Assembly: GCF_022651205.1 (NCBI RefSeq)
Contig: NZ_JALCQI010000006.1
Location: forward strand, 1 to 58,378
DNA length: 58,378 nt
Direction of reading: 5' to 3'
From: Limosilactobacillus sp.
GTDB lineage: Bacteria; Bacillota; Bacilli; Lactobacillales; Lactobacillaceae
Positions 8,321 to 15,816 of the stretch are shown piece after piece (within the stretch, counting starts at the first letter, position 1; each line of letters starts with the position of its first letter). Both the position numbers and the translations under genes were made by a program. The notes under the pieces are model-generated. The model made no database searches. It was not told the origin of the DNA and worked only from the letters and a program-made list of their open reading frames with translations.

Positions 8321-9619
8321 TCAAGGATGGTGGTGGGAATTCCGGAGACCGTTTCGTTGGGCATTCTTAAGCTGCCAATACTGATTGCCAAGCGCTTGTT
8401 CAAACCGACCATTCTTTTTTGGATGGAAGTACTGGGCATTTTTGATCCGGTCGGGAAGATATTGTTGAGCGACCCAATCTTGAGGATAATCGTGAGGAAA
8501 GAGGTAGTCATTTCCGTGACCGAGTTTACTTGCTCCCTTATAGTGAGCGTCTTTAAGGTGGTTAGGAACTTCACCCGTTCCACCAGCACGAACCTGTTCA
8601 AGGGCACTATCGATTGCACTAATTCCAGAATTTGATTTTGGTGAAAGGCAAAGTTCAATTACAACATCAGCTAATGGGATTCGCGCTTCAGGGAAGCCAA
8701 TCTGTTGGGCTGCTTGGACTGCTGTAACTGCACGTTGAACTGCGGGCATGTTTGCAAGGCCAATGTCTTCGTAGGCGATCACGATTAACCGTCGGCAAAT
8801 ACTAATAAGATCCCCTGCATCAATTAGTCGGGCAAGGTAGTGAAGGGCGGCGTCAGTATCAGAACCACGAATCGACTTTTGAAAAGCAGAAATAACATCG
8901 TAGTGGGCATCGCCATCCTTATCACTGGTAATTACCCGCTTTTGGACACTGTCTTTGATTACGGAGAGGGTCAGGTGAATTACACCATCCTCATCTGGAT
9001 CGGTTGATTTGGCAGCTAATTCGAGGCCGTTGAGTGCACTTCGTAAATCGCCATTAGTGGCGGTTAACAATTGCTCCTCGGCATCCTGCTCCAGTTTAAT
9101 GGGCATCTTTCCCAGGCCGCGTTCCGAATCTGTTAGAGCACGTTTAACAGCAATCTTCATGTCATCAATCGAAAGGGGATGAACCGGGAAGATTTGGGTT
9201 CGGCTGCGAATAGCCGGGTTGATACTAATATAAGGATTTTCGGTTGTTGCCCCAATTAGGATAATTCGACCACTTTCAAGGTGGGGAAGGAGAAAGTCTT
9301 GCTTACTCTTGTCTAAGCGGTGAATTTCGTCAAGTAAGAGAATTACCGTTCCACTCATTTTTGCTTCTTCTGCGACGACCTGAAGATCTTTTTTGGTATC
9401 GGTTGCTGCATTAAGTTTGCGGAACGCATATTTAGTAGAGCCAGCAATAGCACTTGCAATGCTGGTCTTACCGGTGCCAGGTGGTCCGTAGAGAATGAGT
9501 GAAGACAGCATCTTTGCCTTAACCATCCGGGAGATGATTTTACCTGGGCCGACAAGGTGCTGTTGGCCAACCACCTCGCTTAGATTACGGGGTCGCATTC
9601 GATAGGCTAGTGGCTGCAA
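8321..9619 (-). CDS. rarA: Replication-associated recombination protein A (RarA/MgsA, AAA+ ATPase)
   Basis: A 432-residue clamp-loader-like AAA+ ATPase that acts at stalled replication forks. It begins PLAYRMRPRNLSEVVGQQHLVG, with Walker A GPPGTGKTS (45-53), Walker B LLLDEIHRL near residue 97, the sensor sequence IGATTENPY and an arginine finger in AIRSRTQIFP. The C-terminal tetramerisation region includes YEDIGLANMPA and the YLPDRIKNAQYFHP motif. The yueI-like gene ends three bases upstream, so the two form an operon. The last residues (NSHHHP) are unusual but the length is normal. Confidence 0.95.
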   Translation of the reverse strand: MQPLAYRMRPRNLSEVVGQQHLVGPGKIISRMVKAKMLSSLILYGPPGTGKTSIASAIAGSTKYAFRKLNAATDTKKDLQVVAEEAKMSGTVILLLDEIHRLDKSKQDFLLPHLESGRIILIGATTENPYISINPAIRSRTQIFPVHPLSIDDMKIAVKRALTDSERGLGKMPIKLEQDAEEQLLTATNGDLRSALNGLELAAKSTDPDEDGVIHLTLSVIKDSVQKRVITSDKDGDAHYDVISAFQKSIRGSDTDAALHYLARLIDAGDLISICRRLIVIAYEDIGLANMPAVQRAVTAVQAAQQIGFPEARIPLADVVIELCLSPKSNSGISAIDSALEQVRAGGTGEVPNHLKDAHYKGASKLGHGNDYLFPHDYPQDWVAQQYLPDRIKNAQYFHPKKNGRFEQALGNQYWQLKNAQRNGLRNSHHHP

Positions 9620-9621
9620 GA

Positions 9622-10095
9622 TTATTCCTCCTTTCCTTTGAAAATTCTTTCCCAGAGGCTCTTCTTCTTAGTGGGTGAGTCTGTCGTGGGTTGTTGTTGA
9701 CTTTCGGGATAGCGCTTTTGAACGTCAATCGGTGCCTGATAGACAGCAGATTTAGCGGCGACGACAACTGCTAGAGAATCTGGATTAGTGCGAAATTCAG
9801 GATCAGTCTTTAATGTAAAATTAGCATTCATGGAGGTTGCAACCTTAATGTAGTTCCGGAGCTTTGAGTGCGGAAGATTGCCATTAAGGAAGACCTGATT
9901 ACCAATTCCCCGTTCGAGTTCTTTGGCTACGGCAGAAGACCAGTCTCGCTCTTGAAGTTCCGCAACGCTGATTGTCAGGCATACCCGTTCACGAAAGGTT
10001 CCGAGGTATTTCCGCTGCTCATCTGGTTTAATTTTGGGTGTTCCATAGATTGCATTATCAATTCGTTGCTCCATTGCTGATTTATCTTCAGGCAT
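9622..10095 (-). CDS. yueI: YueI-family protein (DUF1694)
   Basis: A 157-residue protein matching the YueI family: IYGTPKIKPDEQRKYLGTFRERV is the conserved N-terminal block, followed by a segment with VFLNGNLPHSKLRNYIKVA and TLKTDPEF. The function is unknown. The C-terminal 30 residues are polar and lysine-rich (PTKKKSLWERIFKGKEE). The ATG at 10095 is chosen because AAAGGAGG precedes it; a longer frame from 10128 has no ribosome site. It is directly upstream of rarA, the usual arrangement in lactobacilli. Confidence 0.85.
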   Translation of the reverse strand: MPEDKSAMEQRIDNAIYGTPKIKPDEQRKYLGTFRERVCLTISVAELQERDWSSAVAKELERGIGNQVFLNGNLPHSKLRNYIKVATSMNANFTLKTDPEFRTNPDSLAVVVAAKSAVYQAPIDVQKRYPESQQQPTTDSPTKKKSLWERIFKGKEE

Positions 10096-10156
10096 GGTAG
10101 TCCTCCTTTTTGTACTTGTAATATACAATTATATCAAGAAATACCAGAAGGGATAG

Positions 10157-10200
10157 AAAAAACGGGCTTTCAGTGTGAATAAACATTGAAAACTCGTTTT
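10157..10200. terminator. Bidirectional terminator after the YczE-like gene
   Basis: Thirteen-base arms (10163-10175 and 10185-10197) pair imperfectly around a nine-base loop, with AAAAAA on one side and TTTT on the other. On the minus strand the stem is followed by a T run, closing the membrane gene at 10209. Confidence 0.6.
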
Positions 10201-10208
10201 AACTATTG

Positions 10209-10949
10209 TTAGTTACCGATATCTAAAGCTTGGTGCTTAAGCTTTGGGAAAATCTTCTTATCAGCCCAACCGGTAATTGCTCCTTGGAAAGCAAGGGCAA
10301 AGAGGGTTCCGAGACCGAAGTTATAAATACCACCTTGCATAAATGCGGCAATGATTGCCATGATTGTTGGTGGAATGTAGGATAACCACATCGCAACTGT
10401 AGCGTTTCCTTTGCAGTAGCGGAAACGAATGATTTGGAAGAGGTCATCTGCGGGGTGGAGAACAAGGTTAGCTCGCTGATAAATGGAGATGGCGGTTCCA
10501 ATAAAGGCAACCCCTAAGAAGTTGATGAAAACGTAAAGGATAATCATCGGCAGGGTTGTTGCGTCTGGCATAATTCGGTTAAAAATATTTGAGAACCACT
10601 GGATGAATAGTGAGAATGGCAGCATAAAAATAAAGTTACCACCAATTCGCCGCCAGTCCCACTTATGCATGAGGATAGCGTTCAATACAGAAGTTAGCAT
10701 CCCTAAAATCATGAATGCCCAGAATAAAGTAGTTGGCTTATTACCTAAGACTGCAAGCCCGAGGTTATTTTCTGCCGCAGTCCAATAAGCTGAGCCCAGG
10801 AATTGTGGGTGAATATGAGAGCTAGTGACTAGCGTTAGAACGTTTCCCATAGAGTTGATAACAATTGAAAAAGCAAAGAAGGCCCAACTTGCAGCTAAAG
10901 AAATTGTCCGTTTTTGGACTTGACCTTGTCTTGGAATATCGTCGTTCAT
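10209..10949 (-). CDS. Multi-span membrane protein, probably YczE/YyaS/YitT type
   Basis: A 246-residue protein with about six membrane spans, beginning after a short polar N-terminus (MNDDIPRQGQVQKRT). Spans are visible at LAASWAFFAFSIVINSMGNVL, TLFWAFMILGMLTSVLNAI, FIFMLPFSLFIQWFS, MIILYVFINFLGVAFIGTAI, VAMWLSYIPPTIMAIIAAFM and FGLGTLFALAFQGAITGWA. The pattern resembles the YczE/YitT family of unknown substrate; I am not sure of that. The ATG at 10949 has AAAAGGAG upstream, whereas the longer frame from 11015 overlaps the promoter. It is transcribed alone, divergent from yaaA. Confidence 0.65.
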   Translation of the reverse strand: MNDDIPRQGQVQKRTISLAASWAFFAFSIVINSMGNVLTLVTSSHIHPQFLGSAYWTAAENNLGLAVLGNKPTTLFWAFMILGMLTSVLNAILMHKWDWRRIGGNFIFMLPFSLFIQWFSNIFNRIMPDATTLPMIILYVFINFLGVAFIGTAISIYQRANLVLHPADDLFQIIRFRYCKGNATVAMWLSYIPPTIMAIIAAFMQGGIYNFGLGTLFALAFQGAITGWADKKIFPKLKHQALDIGN

Positions 10950-10999
10950 AATGATGCTCCTTTTATTCGTGAAATACTTCACGCTGATTACAAGATATA

Positions 11000-11028
11000 A
11001 ATTTACAACCTTCAAAAAAGCTTGTCAA
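11000..11028 (-). promoter_or_regulatory. Promoter of the YczE-like membrane gene
   Basis: On the minus strand a perfect TTGACA is followed by 17 bases and TAAATT. It lies about 50 bases upstream of the ATG at 10949 and supports that start over the longer frame. Confidence 0.6.
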
Positions 11029-11169
11029 TAGTACGTTTAGAGGGTATTTAACTGACATAAATATTTTTATAGAATTATATGTTAACCGGTTGACATAAGA
11101 GACATTTTAATTCGAAAAATTGTAAATTAATAAATTTTAGGTTATCTTGAATGAAAGGAGGAACAACAG

Positions 11170-11919
11170 ATGAAAATTATTATTTCTCCAGCACGGACAA
11201 TGAAACAGGATCAAGATTCTTTACCATATCAGGAACTTCCCCAATATCTGAAGAAGAGTCAAACAATCCTAGATTGGATGAGAACATTAAATTTTAAGCA
11301 GCTTCACCAATTATGGTGGAATTGTAGTGAACGACTGGCAAACCTGAACTATCGGCGGGTTAAAGACATGGAGCTGACAAGAAATCTGACACCAGCGATT
11401 CTTGCATTTCAGGGCTTGCAATATCAGTACATTGGTGCAGGGGTAATGACGGAGAAAGAGCTGGATTACCTTCAGTCCCATTTAAGGATCTTGTCTGGCT
11501 TCTATGGAATCTTAAAACCGTTTGATGGGATCGTTCCGTACCGATTGGGGATGGGTGATCGAGCAAAAATTGGTCAGGCACAGAATCTTTATGAGTTTTG
11601 GGGCAACCAACTATATCAGAACCTTTACCAGGATGATGATCTAGTCGTGAACCTCGCTTCTAATGAGTATTCCAAAGCAATTACCCCATTTTTAAAGCCG
11701 CAGGATCAGATGATTACCTGTGTTTTTGGTGAGCTAATTAACGGAAAGATAAAACAAAAGGCCACCTTAGCAAAGATGGCGCGAGGAAATATGGTTCGTT
11801 TCTTAGCAGAAAGTGGTGCAGAGACTGCTGCTGACTTAAAAAAGTTTTCTGTTGGTGGTTACTGCTTCCGTCCTGATCTTTCTACGGAGCAAAAGTTCTG
11901 TTTTGAGTTGCAAAAATAA
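11170..11919 (+). CDS. yaaA: Peroxide stress protein YaaA (UPF0246)
   Basis: A 249-residue protein of the YaaA family, which limits free iron and protects DNA under hydrogen peroxide in E. coli. It starts MKIIISPARTMKQDQD, and has the conserved YRLGMGDRAKIGQAQNLYEFWG block near residue 120 and NLASNEYSKAI near 160. AAAGGAGG precedes the ATG. It appears monocistronic, with a structured repeat starting four bases after the stop. Confidence 0.93.
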   Translation: MKIIISPARTMKQDQDSLPYQELPQYLKKSQTILDWMRTLNFKQLHQLWWNCSERLANLNYRRVKDMELTRNLTPAILAFQGLQYQYIGAGVMTEKELDYLQSHLRILSGFYGILKPFDGIVPYRLGMGDRAKIGQAQNLYEFWGNQLYQNLYQDDDLVVNLASNEYSKAITPFLKPQDQMITCVFGELINGKIKQKATLAKMARGNMVRFLAESGAETAADLKKFSVGGYCFRPDLSTEQKFCFELQK

Positions 11920-11923
11920 GAGA

Positions 11924-12060
11924 GTGGGACAGAACTAGCTTGCCTAGTTCGTTGTCCCACCTCCGCAAGGATGGCTACGACGCGAAGCTAGCCTACTAGG
12001 GGTTGGTCAAATGCTGATTTATCAGCGTTTGAACTGCCAGCTAGCTACTGCGCTGTTGTA
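11924..12060 (+). repeat. Structured intergenic repeat element
   Basis: Immediately after yaaA a GTGGGACA...TGTCCCAC hairpin (11924-11960) with inner AACTAG/CTAGTT pairing is followed by GCTAGC inverted copies (near 11987 and 12039) that enclose a second hairpin, TCAAA-GCTGAT/ATCAGC-TTTGA, at 12007-12032. The GTGGGACAGAAC...GTCCCAC opening is a familiar start of short repeats scattered through lactobacillus intergenic regions. No coding frame is seen. The first hairpin probably also ends the yaaA transcript. Confidence 0.6.
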
Positions 12061-12080
12061 TTCTTATATTTAAAATAGTT

Positions 12081-12112
12081 AAGAGACTGGGTTAATTCCC
12101 AGTCTCTTATTT
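12081..12112. terminator. Stem-loop terminator
   Basis: Perfect 11-base arms (12081-12091 and 12098-12108) with a six-base loop, followed by TTATTT. It could end read-through from yaaA or transcripts from the minus strand. Confidence 0.6.
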
Positions 12113-12349
12113 CCGTTATTCGATCGATCAAAAGAACGATTACCATAAAAACGGAATTATGATAGTCTGTGGGAATAGGAACTAAGGATGTTTGGTGGAA
12201 TCAAGCATCGGATGATTCGCTAAAGGAAACAACCATACTTTTATTGTTAGGCTCGAGCTAGATTTACAGTATTCACATGTGTCAGGATCGTGGATATTGC
12301 TGGTAACTCTTCAAGGGAGGTCAGCAGGCATTTTAGGAGGCCCTCTTTT
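12113..12349. other. Unexplained intergenic sequence
   Basis: No convincing gene was found on either strand. An 11-codon frame (MFGGIKHRMIR, from 12189) follows a weak AAGG, too little to call. The region has a TTCCGTT/AACGGAA inverted pair (12112-12118 and 12150-12156) and a GC-richer block near 12313-12346. It may be a decayed mobile element or an RNA; I cannot tell. Confidence 0.3.
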
Positions 12350-12443
12350 AAAATCAATTAATAATATTATATATTCAATGGGGTAAATATAAATAATGAT
12401 TACTATTTACAACTATGAATATATAATATTATTAATTGATTTT
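12350..12443. repeat. Perfect 28-bp AT-rich inverted repeat with 38-base loop
   Basis: The arms at 12350-12377 and 12416-12443 are exact reverse complements over 28 bases and contain only four G or C pairs in total. The 38-base loop holds a second inverted pair, GTAAATA/TATTTAC. There is no terminator-type T tract and no flanking gene start. The element lies between the converging yaaA and rpsD transcripts. Confidence 0.85.
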
Positions 12444-12458
12444 CAAAGAAAACGATTT

Positions 12459-12479
12459 CGATATTTAAAAATAATATCG
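12459..12479. repeat. Small inverted repeat next to the long palindrome
   Basis: CGATATT (12459-12465) and AATATCG (12473-12479) form perfect seven-base arms with a seven-base AT loop, 15 bases after the long palindrome. Confidence 0.5.
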
Positions 12480-12500
12480 GTTGATAATTAATTTAAACAG

Positions 12501-12531
12501 AAAAAAGGCCGAGGAAAATCTCAGCCTTTTT
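12501..12531 (-). terminator. Terminator of rpsD
   Basis: On the minus strand the stem AAGGCTGAG...CTCGGCC with a six-base loop is followed by TTTTTT. It lies 23 bases after the rpsD stop. Confidence 0.85.
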
Positions 12532-12553
12532 GAATAACAAGTAATACTTAAGA

Positions 12554-13159
12554 TTACTTGTTGTAGAATTCAACGATAAGTGATTCGTCGATATCAGCAT
12601 CCATGTCTTCACGAGCAGGGATCCGGTTTAGTTTACCTTCAAGCTTGTCAGCGTCGAAGTCAACATATGATGGACGAGAAACAACTGCTTCAACAGCGTT
12701 CTTAATAACATCAAGGTTCTTTGACTTATCACGAACAGCGATAACTTGACCAACACTAACTTCGTATGAAGGAATGTCAACGCGCTTACCATCAACAGTG
12801 ATGTGACCGTGGTTAACCAATTGACGAGCTTGACGACGAGTAGTAGCCAAACCAAGACGGTAAACCATGTTGTCAAGACGACGTTCAAGCAAAGCCATGA
12901 AGTTGGCACCGTGAGTACCTTCCTTAATCTTGCCGGCACGTACGAAAAGGTTTGAGAATTGACGTTCAGTCATTCCGTACATGAAACGAAGCTTTTGCTT
13001 TTCCCGAAGTTGAGTACCGTATTCGGAAAGCTTACCATGGCGATCGCGACCGTGGTCACCAGGAGCGTAAGCCCGACGAGCTAATTCCTTACCAGTACCT
13101 GAAAGTGAAATACCTAAACGACGTGAAACACGCCAGCTAGGACCTGTATAACGTGACAT
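12554..13159 (-). CDS. rpsD: 30S ribosomal protein S4
   Basis: A 201-residue primary 16S rRNA-binding ribosomal protein. It begins [21 protein letters not shown], lacks the N-terminal zinc cysteines found in some S4 proteins, and has the S4 RNA-binding domain with [39 protein letters not shown] near residues 92-130. Codon use is that of a highly expressed gene. It is a single-gene transcript with a 165-base leader, the usual Firmicutes layout in which S4 represses its own synthesis. Confidence 0.98.
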   Translation of the reverse strand: MSRYTGPSWRVSRRLGISLSGTGKELARRAYAPGDHGRDRHGKLSEYGTQLREKQKLRFMYGMTERQFSNLFVRAGKIKEGTHGANFMALLERRLDNMVYRLGLATTRRQARQLVNHGHITVDGKRVDIPSYEVSVGQVIAVRDKSKNLDVIKNAVEAVVSRPSYVDFDADKLEGKLNRIPAREDMDADIDESLIVEFYNK

Positions 13160-13328
13160 AAATAAAAATCCTCCAATAATTTTGTTGGAGTAAAATAATC
13201 CGATGTGAGATTAGCATTCGTGCAGGCTAATTTGAATTGTTCACCCTTGCAGCTGGGTTACTAAAAACACCAAATTGGCATTAGTCTGTTGACGAGCTTG
13301 CTCCTCACTGCTGCATTATTTTACACAA
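13160..13328 (-). promoter_or_regulatory. rpsD leader, candidate S4-binding autoregulatory RNA
   Basis: About 165 untranslated bases separate the rpsD promoter from its ATG and contain several GC-rich helices, including AGCAAGCTCGT and a CCAGCTGCAAGGG segment. Firmicutes rpsD genes are known to carry a leader bound by S4. I did not resolve the pseudoknot by hand, so the call rests on length, position and structure potential. Confidence 0.6.
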
Positions 13329-13333
13329 AGAAT

Positions 13334-13363
13334 AATATACAACAACTACGCCTCTTTAGTCAA
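13334..13363 (-). promoter_or_regulatory. Promoter of rpsD
   Basis: On the minus strand TTGACT, 18 bases, TATATT. The minus 35 box overlaps the stop codon of the upstream methionine sulfoxide reductase gene. Confidence 0.7.
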
Positions 13364-13814
13364 TGGTTGTCATTAACCGGTTGGCAAATTCTGTCATTTT
13401 CTTGGCAAACTCTTTGTCAAAACGATTTAAAATTGGTGCATCGAGATCGAGGACACCATAAAGTGAACCATCTTTTCTTAAAAGGGGAACGACAAGCTCT
13501 GATTTAGCCGCGCTGTCACAGGCGATGTATGAGTCAAACTTTGAGACGTCATCAACAATTTGCACTTCCTTGGTTGAAGCAGCGACACCACAAACGCCCT
13601 TGCCAAGGTCAATGTGCATGCAGGCGACTTTTCCCTGGAATGGTCCAAGATCGAGTTGTTTACTTTGAGGATTAAATAGGTAAAAGCCAGCCCAGTTTAG
13701 CTGCTCGACACTATCGTTGATCAGTGCACTCGCGTTTGCTAAATTAGCAATTGCTGAGTGCTCGTTAGTGAGTAATGCTGATAGTTGTTCGCTTAGTAAA
13801 GATAAATCTGCCAT
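13356..13814 (-). CDS. msrC: Free methionine-(R)-sulfoxide reductase (GAF domain)
   Basis: A 152-residue single GAF-domain protein. It matches the fRMsr/YebR family, which reduces free methionine-R-sulfoxide. The three family cysteines are visible in KVACMHIDLGKGVCGVAAS and YIACDSAAKSELVVPL, together with the end motif LDLDAPILNRFD. GGAAGAGAAC lies upstream of the ATG. The gene directly precedes rpsD on the same strand, but rpsD has its own promoter. Confidence 0.9.
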   Translation of the reverse strand: MADLSLLSEQLSALLTNEHSAIANLANASALINDSVEQLNWAGFYLFNPQSKQLDLGPFQGKVACMHIDLGKGVCGVAASTKEVQIVDDVSKFDSYIACDSAAKSELVVPLLRKDGSLYGVLDLDAPILNRFDKEFAKKMTEFANRLMTTID

Positions 13815-13941
13815 TTTGTTCTCTTCCTTCTTTATTAAATTGATTCCAGTAATGGTTATTCATTATGGTATAATTTTCATAGAATTTTAGAGCCCTTGAA
13901 TAGTATTTGTCAATGATGGCGTAAAGATGTAGGTGGATAAA

Positions 13942-15636
13942 GTGTTTTTTCAAATAGTAATTGGAATTTTAATCGTTATTGCAGTTGTTTTGGCGGGATT
14001 ATATTATTACCAAAAAAAAGTGATTCGCCAATATGAGCAAATTAATGCTCAATTTCAGCAATTAGGGGAACTGAAAATTGATCAGCACTTTACTGAAGTT
14101 GAACAGTTAAAGGTGACTGGTGATTCGCAGGAACAATTAAAGAAACTCAAGAAAAACTACCAAGAAAAGATTGTTCCTCAAAAGAAAGAACTGGCAAATG
14201 AGTTAAAGACCATTAAGCCACTAATTCATACCAGTAAAGTATTCACAATTAATAAGCAGCTTGGCGATTTAAGCTTCGCAATTCAAAAATTAAATGATCA
14301 GTGTTTACAAGTTCAGTCATCACTTCATCATTTAGAAGAACTTCACCAGGCACATAAACATGCAATTGACCAGATAAAGCAGCGTTATCGGCACTTTCAC
14401 CATGTGCTTGACGAAAAGAGCTTTGAGTATGGTGATAGTATTAAGGAACTTAACGAACAACTTAATACCCTTGAACAACAATATGATCAATTTACTAAAT
14501 TAAGTCAATCAGGTGACTATGATGCCGCCCAAAACATTCTGACTGACTTGAAGAAGGATAATCAAAAGTTAGCAGAATTGATTGAACAGGTACCAAAACT
14601 TTACAAGCCACTAATTGCTGAGTACCCAACGCAACTTGATGAGCTGTCATCCGGTTATGAACAGTTAGCAAGGCAGAATTATAAATTTACAACGGACAAT
14701 ATTCCGGGAAAGATTAATCGACTTCACCAATTGTGCCAAGAAAACTTAAAGCAAATTAATAACCTTGAGCTTGACGGGGTAGAGGATTCAAATAAGGACA
14801 TCGCGGATCAAATTGACGATTTGTATGACGTGATGCAAAGTGAAATTGATGCACGGCCACAGGTTGAACACCTTATGACTGTTCTTGGTAAGTTTATTAA
14901 TCACGCTGCAACACAAAATACCGAACTAAGCAATGAACTAGACCGGTTAAGTATTAACTATACGTTAAACAACCATGAGATCGAAACGGCCCGTTCATTA
15001 AACGAACAAATCATTAACATTAAGAAGGAATTTGAGACCGATCAGTCCGCAATTGAGAAGCATAGGGCAATTTTTAGCCAGATCCTCGCGCGGCAAAGTA
15101 AGAATGAAAAGTCATTGACGGAGATCGAAAAAGAACAGGCAAAGATCAATGACGAAGTTTCTAAGCTGCAAAGTGATCAGCAACGAGCTGAACAGATGCT
15201 CCAGAAGTACTCAACGAGATTAAAGACAACCCGACGCCAAGTTGAGCAACTTAACTTGCCTGGCTTACCAAAGGATTATTTGAACTATTTCTTTGGAGTG
15301 AGTGATGAAATTAAACGCTTGGCTGAAGAGTTGCAAAAGTACAAGGTTAACATGGATGAGGTAACCAAGCAGCTAATTATTGTTGAATCCGATCTTGAGA
15401 CCCTTGATGAAAAGACAAGTGATATTCGTGATAGTGTTGAATTGACCGAACGACTTCAACAGTATGCTAATCGCTTTAGTGATGATCAGAAAGTTACGAA
15501 AGCTGCAACTAAATCGCAAGAAGAATTCAATAAGTTTAACTACACTGCAAGCTTAGAAACAATTGCAACGGCATTAGAAGAAGCCGAACCAGGTAGTTAT
15601 AAGCGAATTGAAGACAGTTACTATAACGAAAAGTAG
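13942..15636 (+). CDS. ezrA: Septation ring formation regulator EzrA
   Basis: A 564-residue protein with one N-terminal membrane span (FFQIVIGILIVIAVVLAGLYYY) and a long, almost entirely coiled-coil cytoplasmic part rich in Q, K, E and L. This is the EzrA architecture, and the length is typical. EzrA binds FtsZ, limits Z-ring formation and helps divisome assembly. I chose the GTG at 13942 because AGGTGG lies five bases upstream; a GTG at 13933 would add three residues but has no ribosome site. A perfect terminator follows. The gene sits before the cysteine desulfurase and thiI, the usual Lactobacillus and Bacillus neighbourhood. Confidence 0.93.
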   Translation: MFFQIVIGILIVIAVVLAGLYYYQKKVIRQYEQINAQFQQLGELKIDQHFTEVEQLKVTGDSQEQLKKLKKNYQEKIVPQKKELANELKTIKPLIHTSKVFTINKQLGDLSFAIQKLNDQCLQVQSSLHHLEELHQAHKHAIDQIKQRYRHFHHVLDEKSFEYGDSIKELNEQLNTLEQQYDQFTKLSQSGDYDAAQNILTDLKKDNQKLAELIEQVPKLYKPLIAEYPTQLDELSSGYEQLARQNYKFTTDNIPGKINRLHQLCQENLKQINNLELDGVEDSNKDIADQIDDLYDVMQSEIDARPQVEHLMTVLGKFINHAATQNTELSNELDRLSINYTLNNHEIETARSLNEQIINIKKEFETDQSAIEKHRAIFSQILARQSKNEKSLTEIEKEQAKINDEVSKLQSDQQRAEQMLQKYSTRLKTTRRQVEQLNLPGLPKDYLNYFFGVSDEIKRLAEELQKYKVNMDEVTKQLIIVESDLETLDEKTSDIRDSVELTERLQQYANRFSDDQKVTKAATKSQEEFNKFNYTASLETIATALEEAEPGSYKRIEDSYYNEK

Positions 15637-15652
15637 TAAGAAATAGAGAAAT

Positions 15653-15700
15653 AAGAACGCAGATCTTTTCCGATTAGGACAAAAGATCTGCGTTCTTACT
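15653..15700 (+). terminator. Terminator of ezrA
   Basis: Perfect 17-base arms (15653-15669 and 15681-15697) around an 11-base loop, with T runs inside the arms. It may also work on the other strand. Confidence 0.85.
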
Positions 15701-15816
15701 TATTATCTGTTATAATAAAAAATCGGTTTAATGGCGTCGCAACCAAAACACCTATCCAATTTTTAGCGCATTAATAATATTTATAATCAAGCTTTGTTTG
15801 ATGAAAGGAAATAAGC

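Noticed and set aside
8170-8658. 162-codon open frame on the minus strand overlapping rarA
   Set aside because: It lies out of frame within rarA and then crosses the 6S-like RNA; no ribosome site or protein family fits.
12189-12224. 11-codon frame MFGGIKHRMIR as a possible small toxin or leader peptide
   Set aside because: Weak ribosome site, no hydrophobic span and no antisense promoter could be identified.
12447-12460. cre-like sequence AGAAAACGATTTCG
   Set aside because: Two mismatches to the consensus and no promoter or gene start nearby; rpsD is transcribed toward it, not from it.
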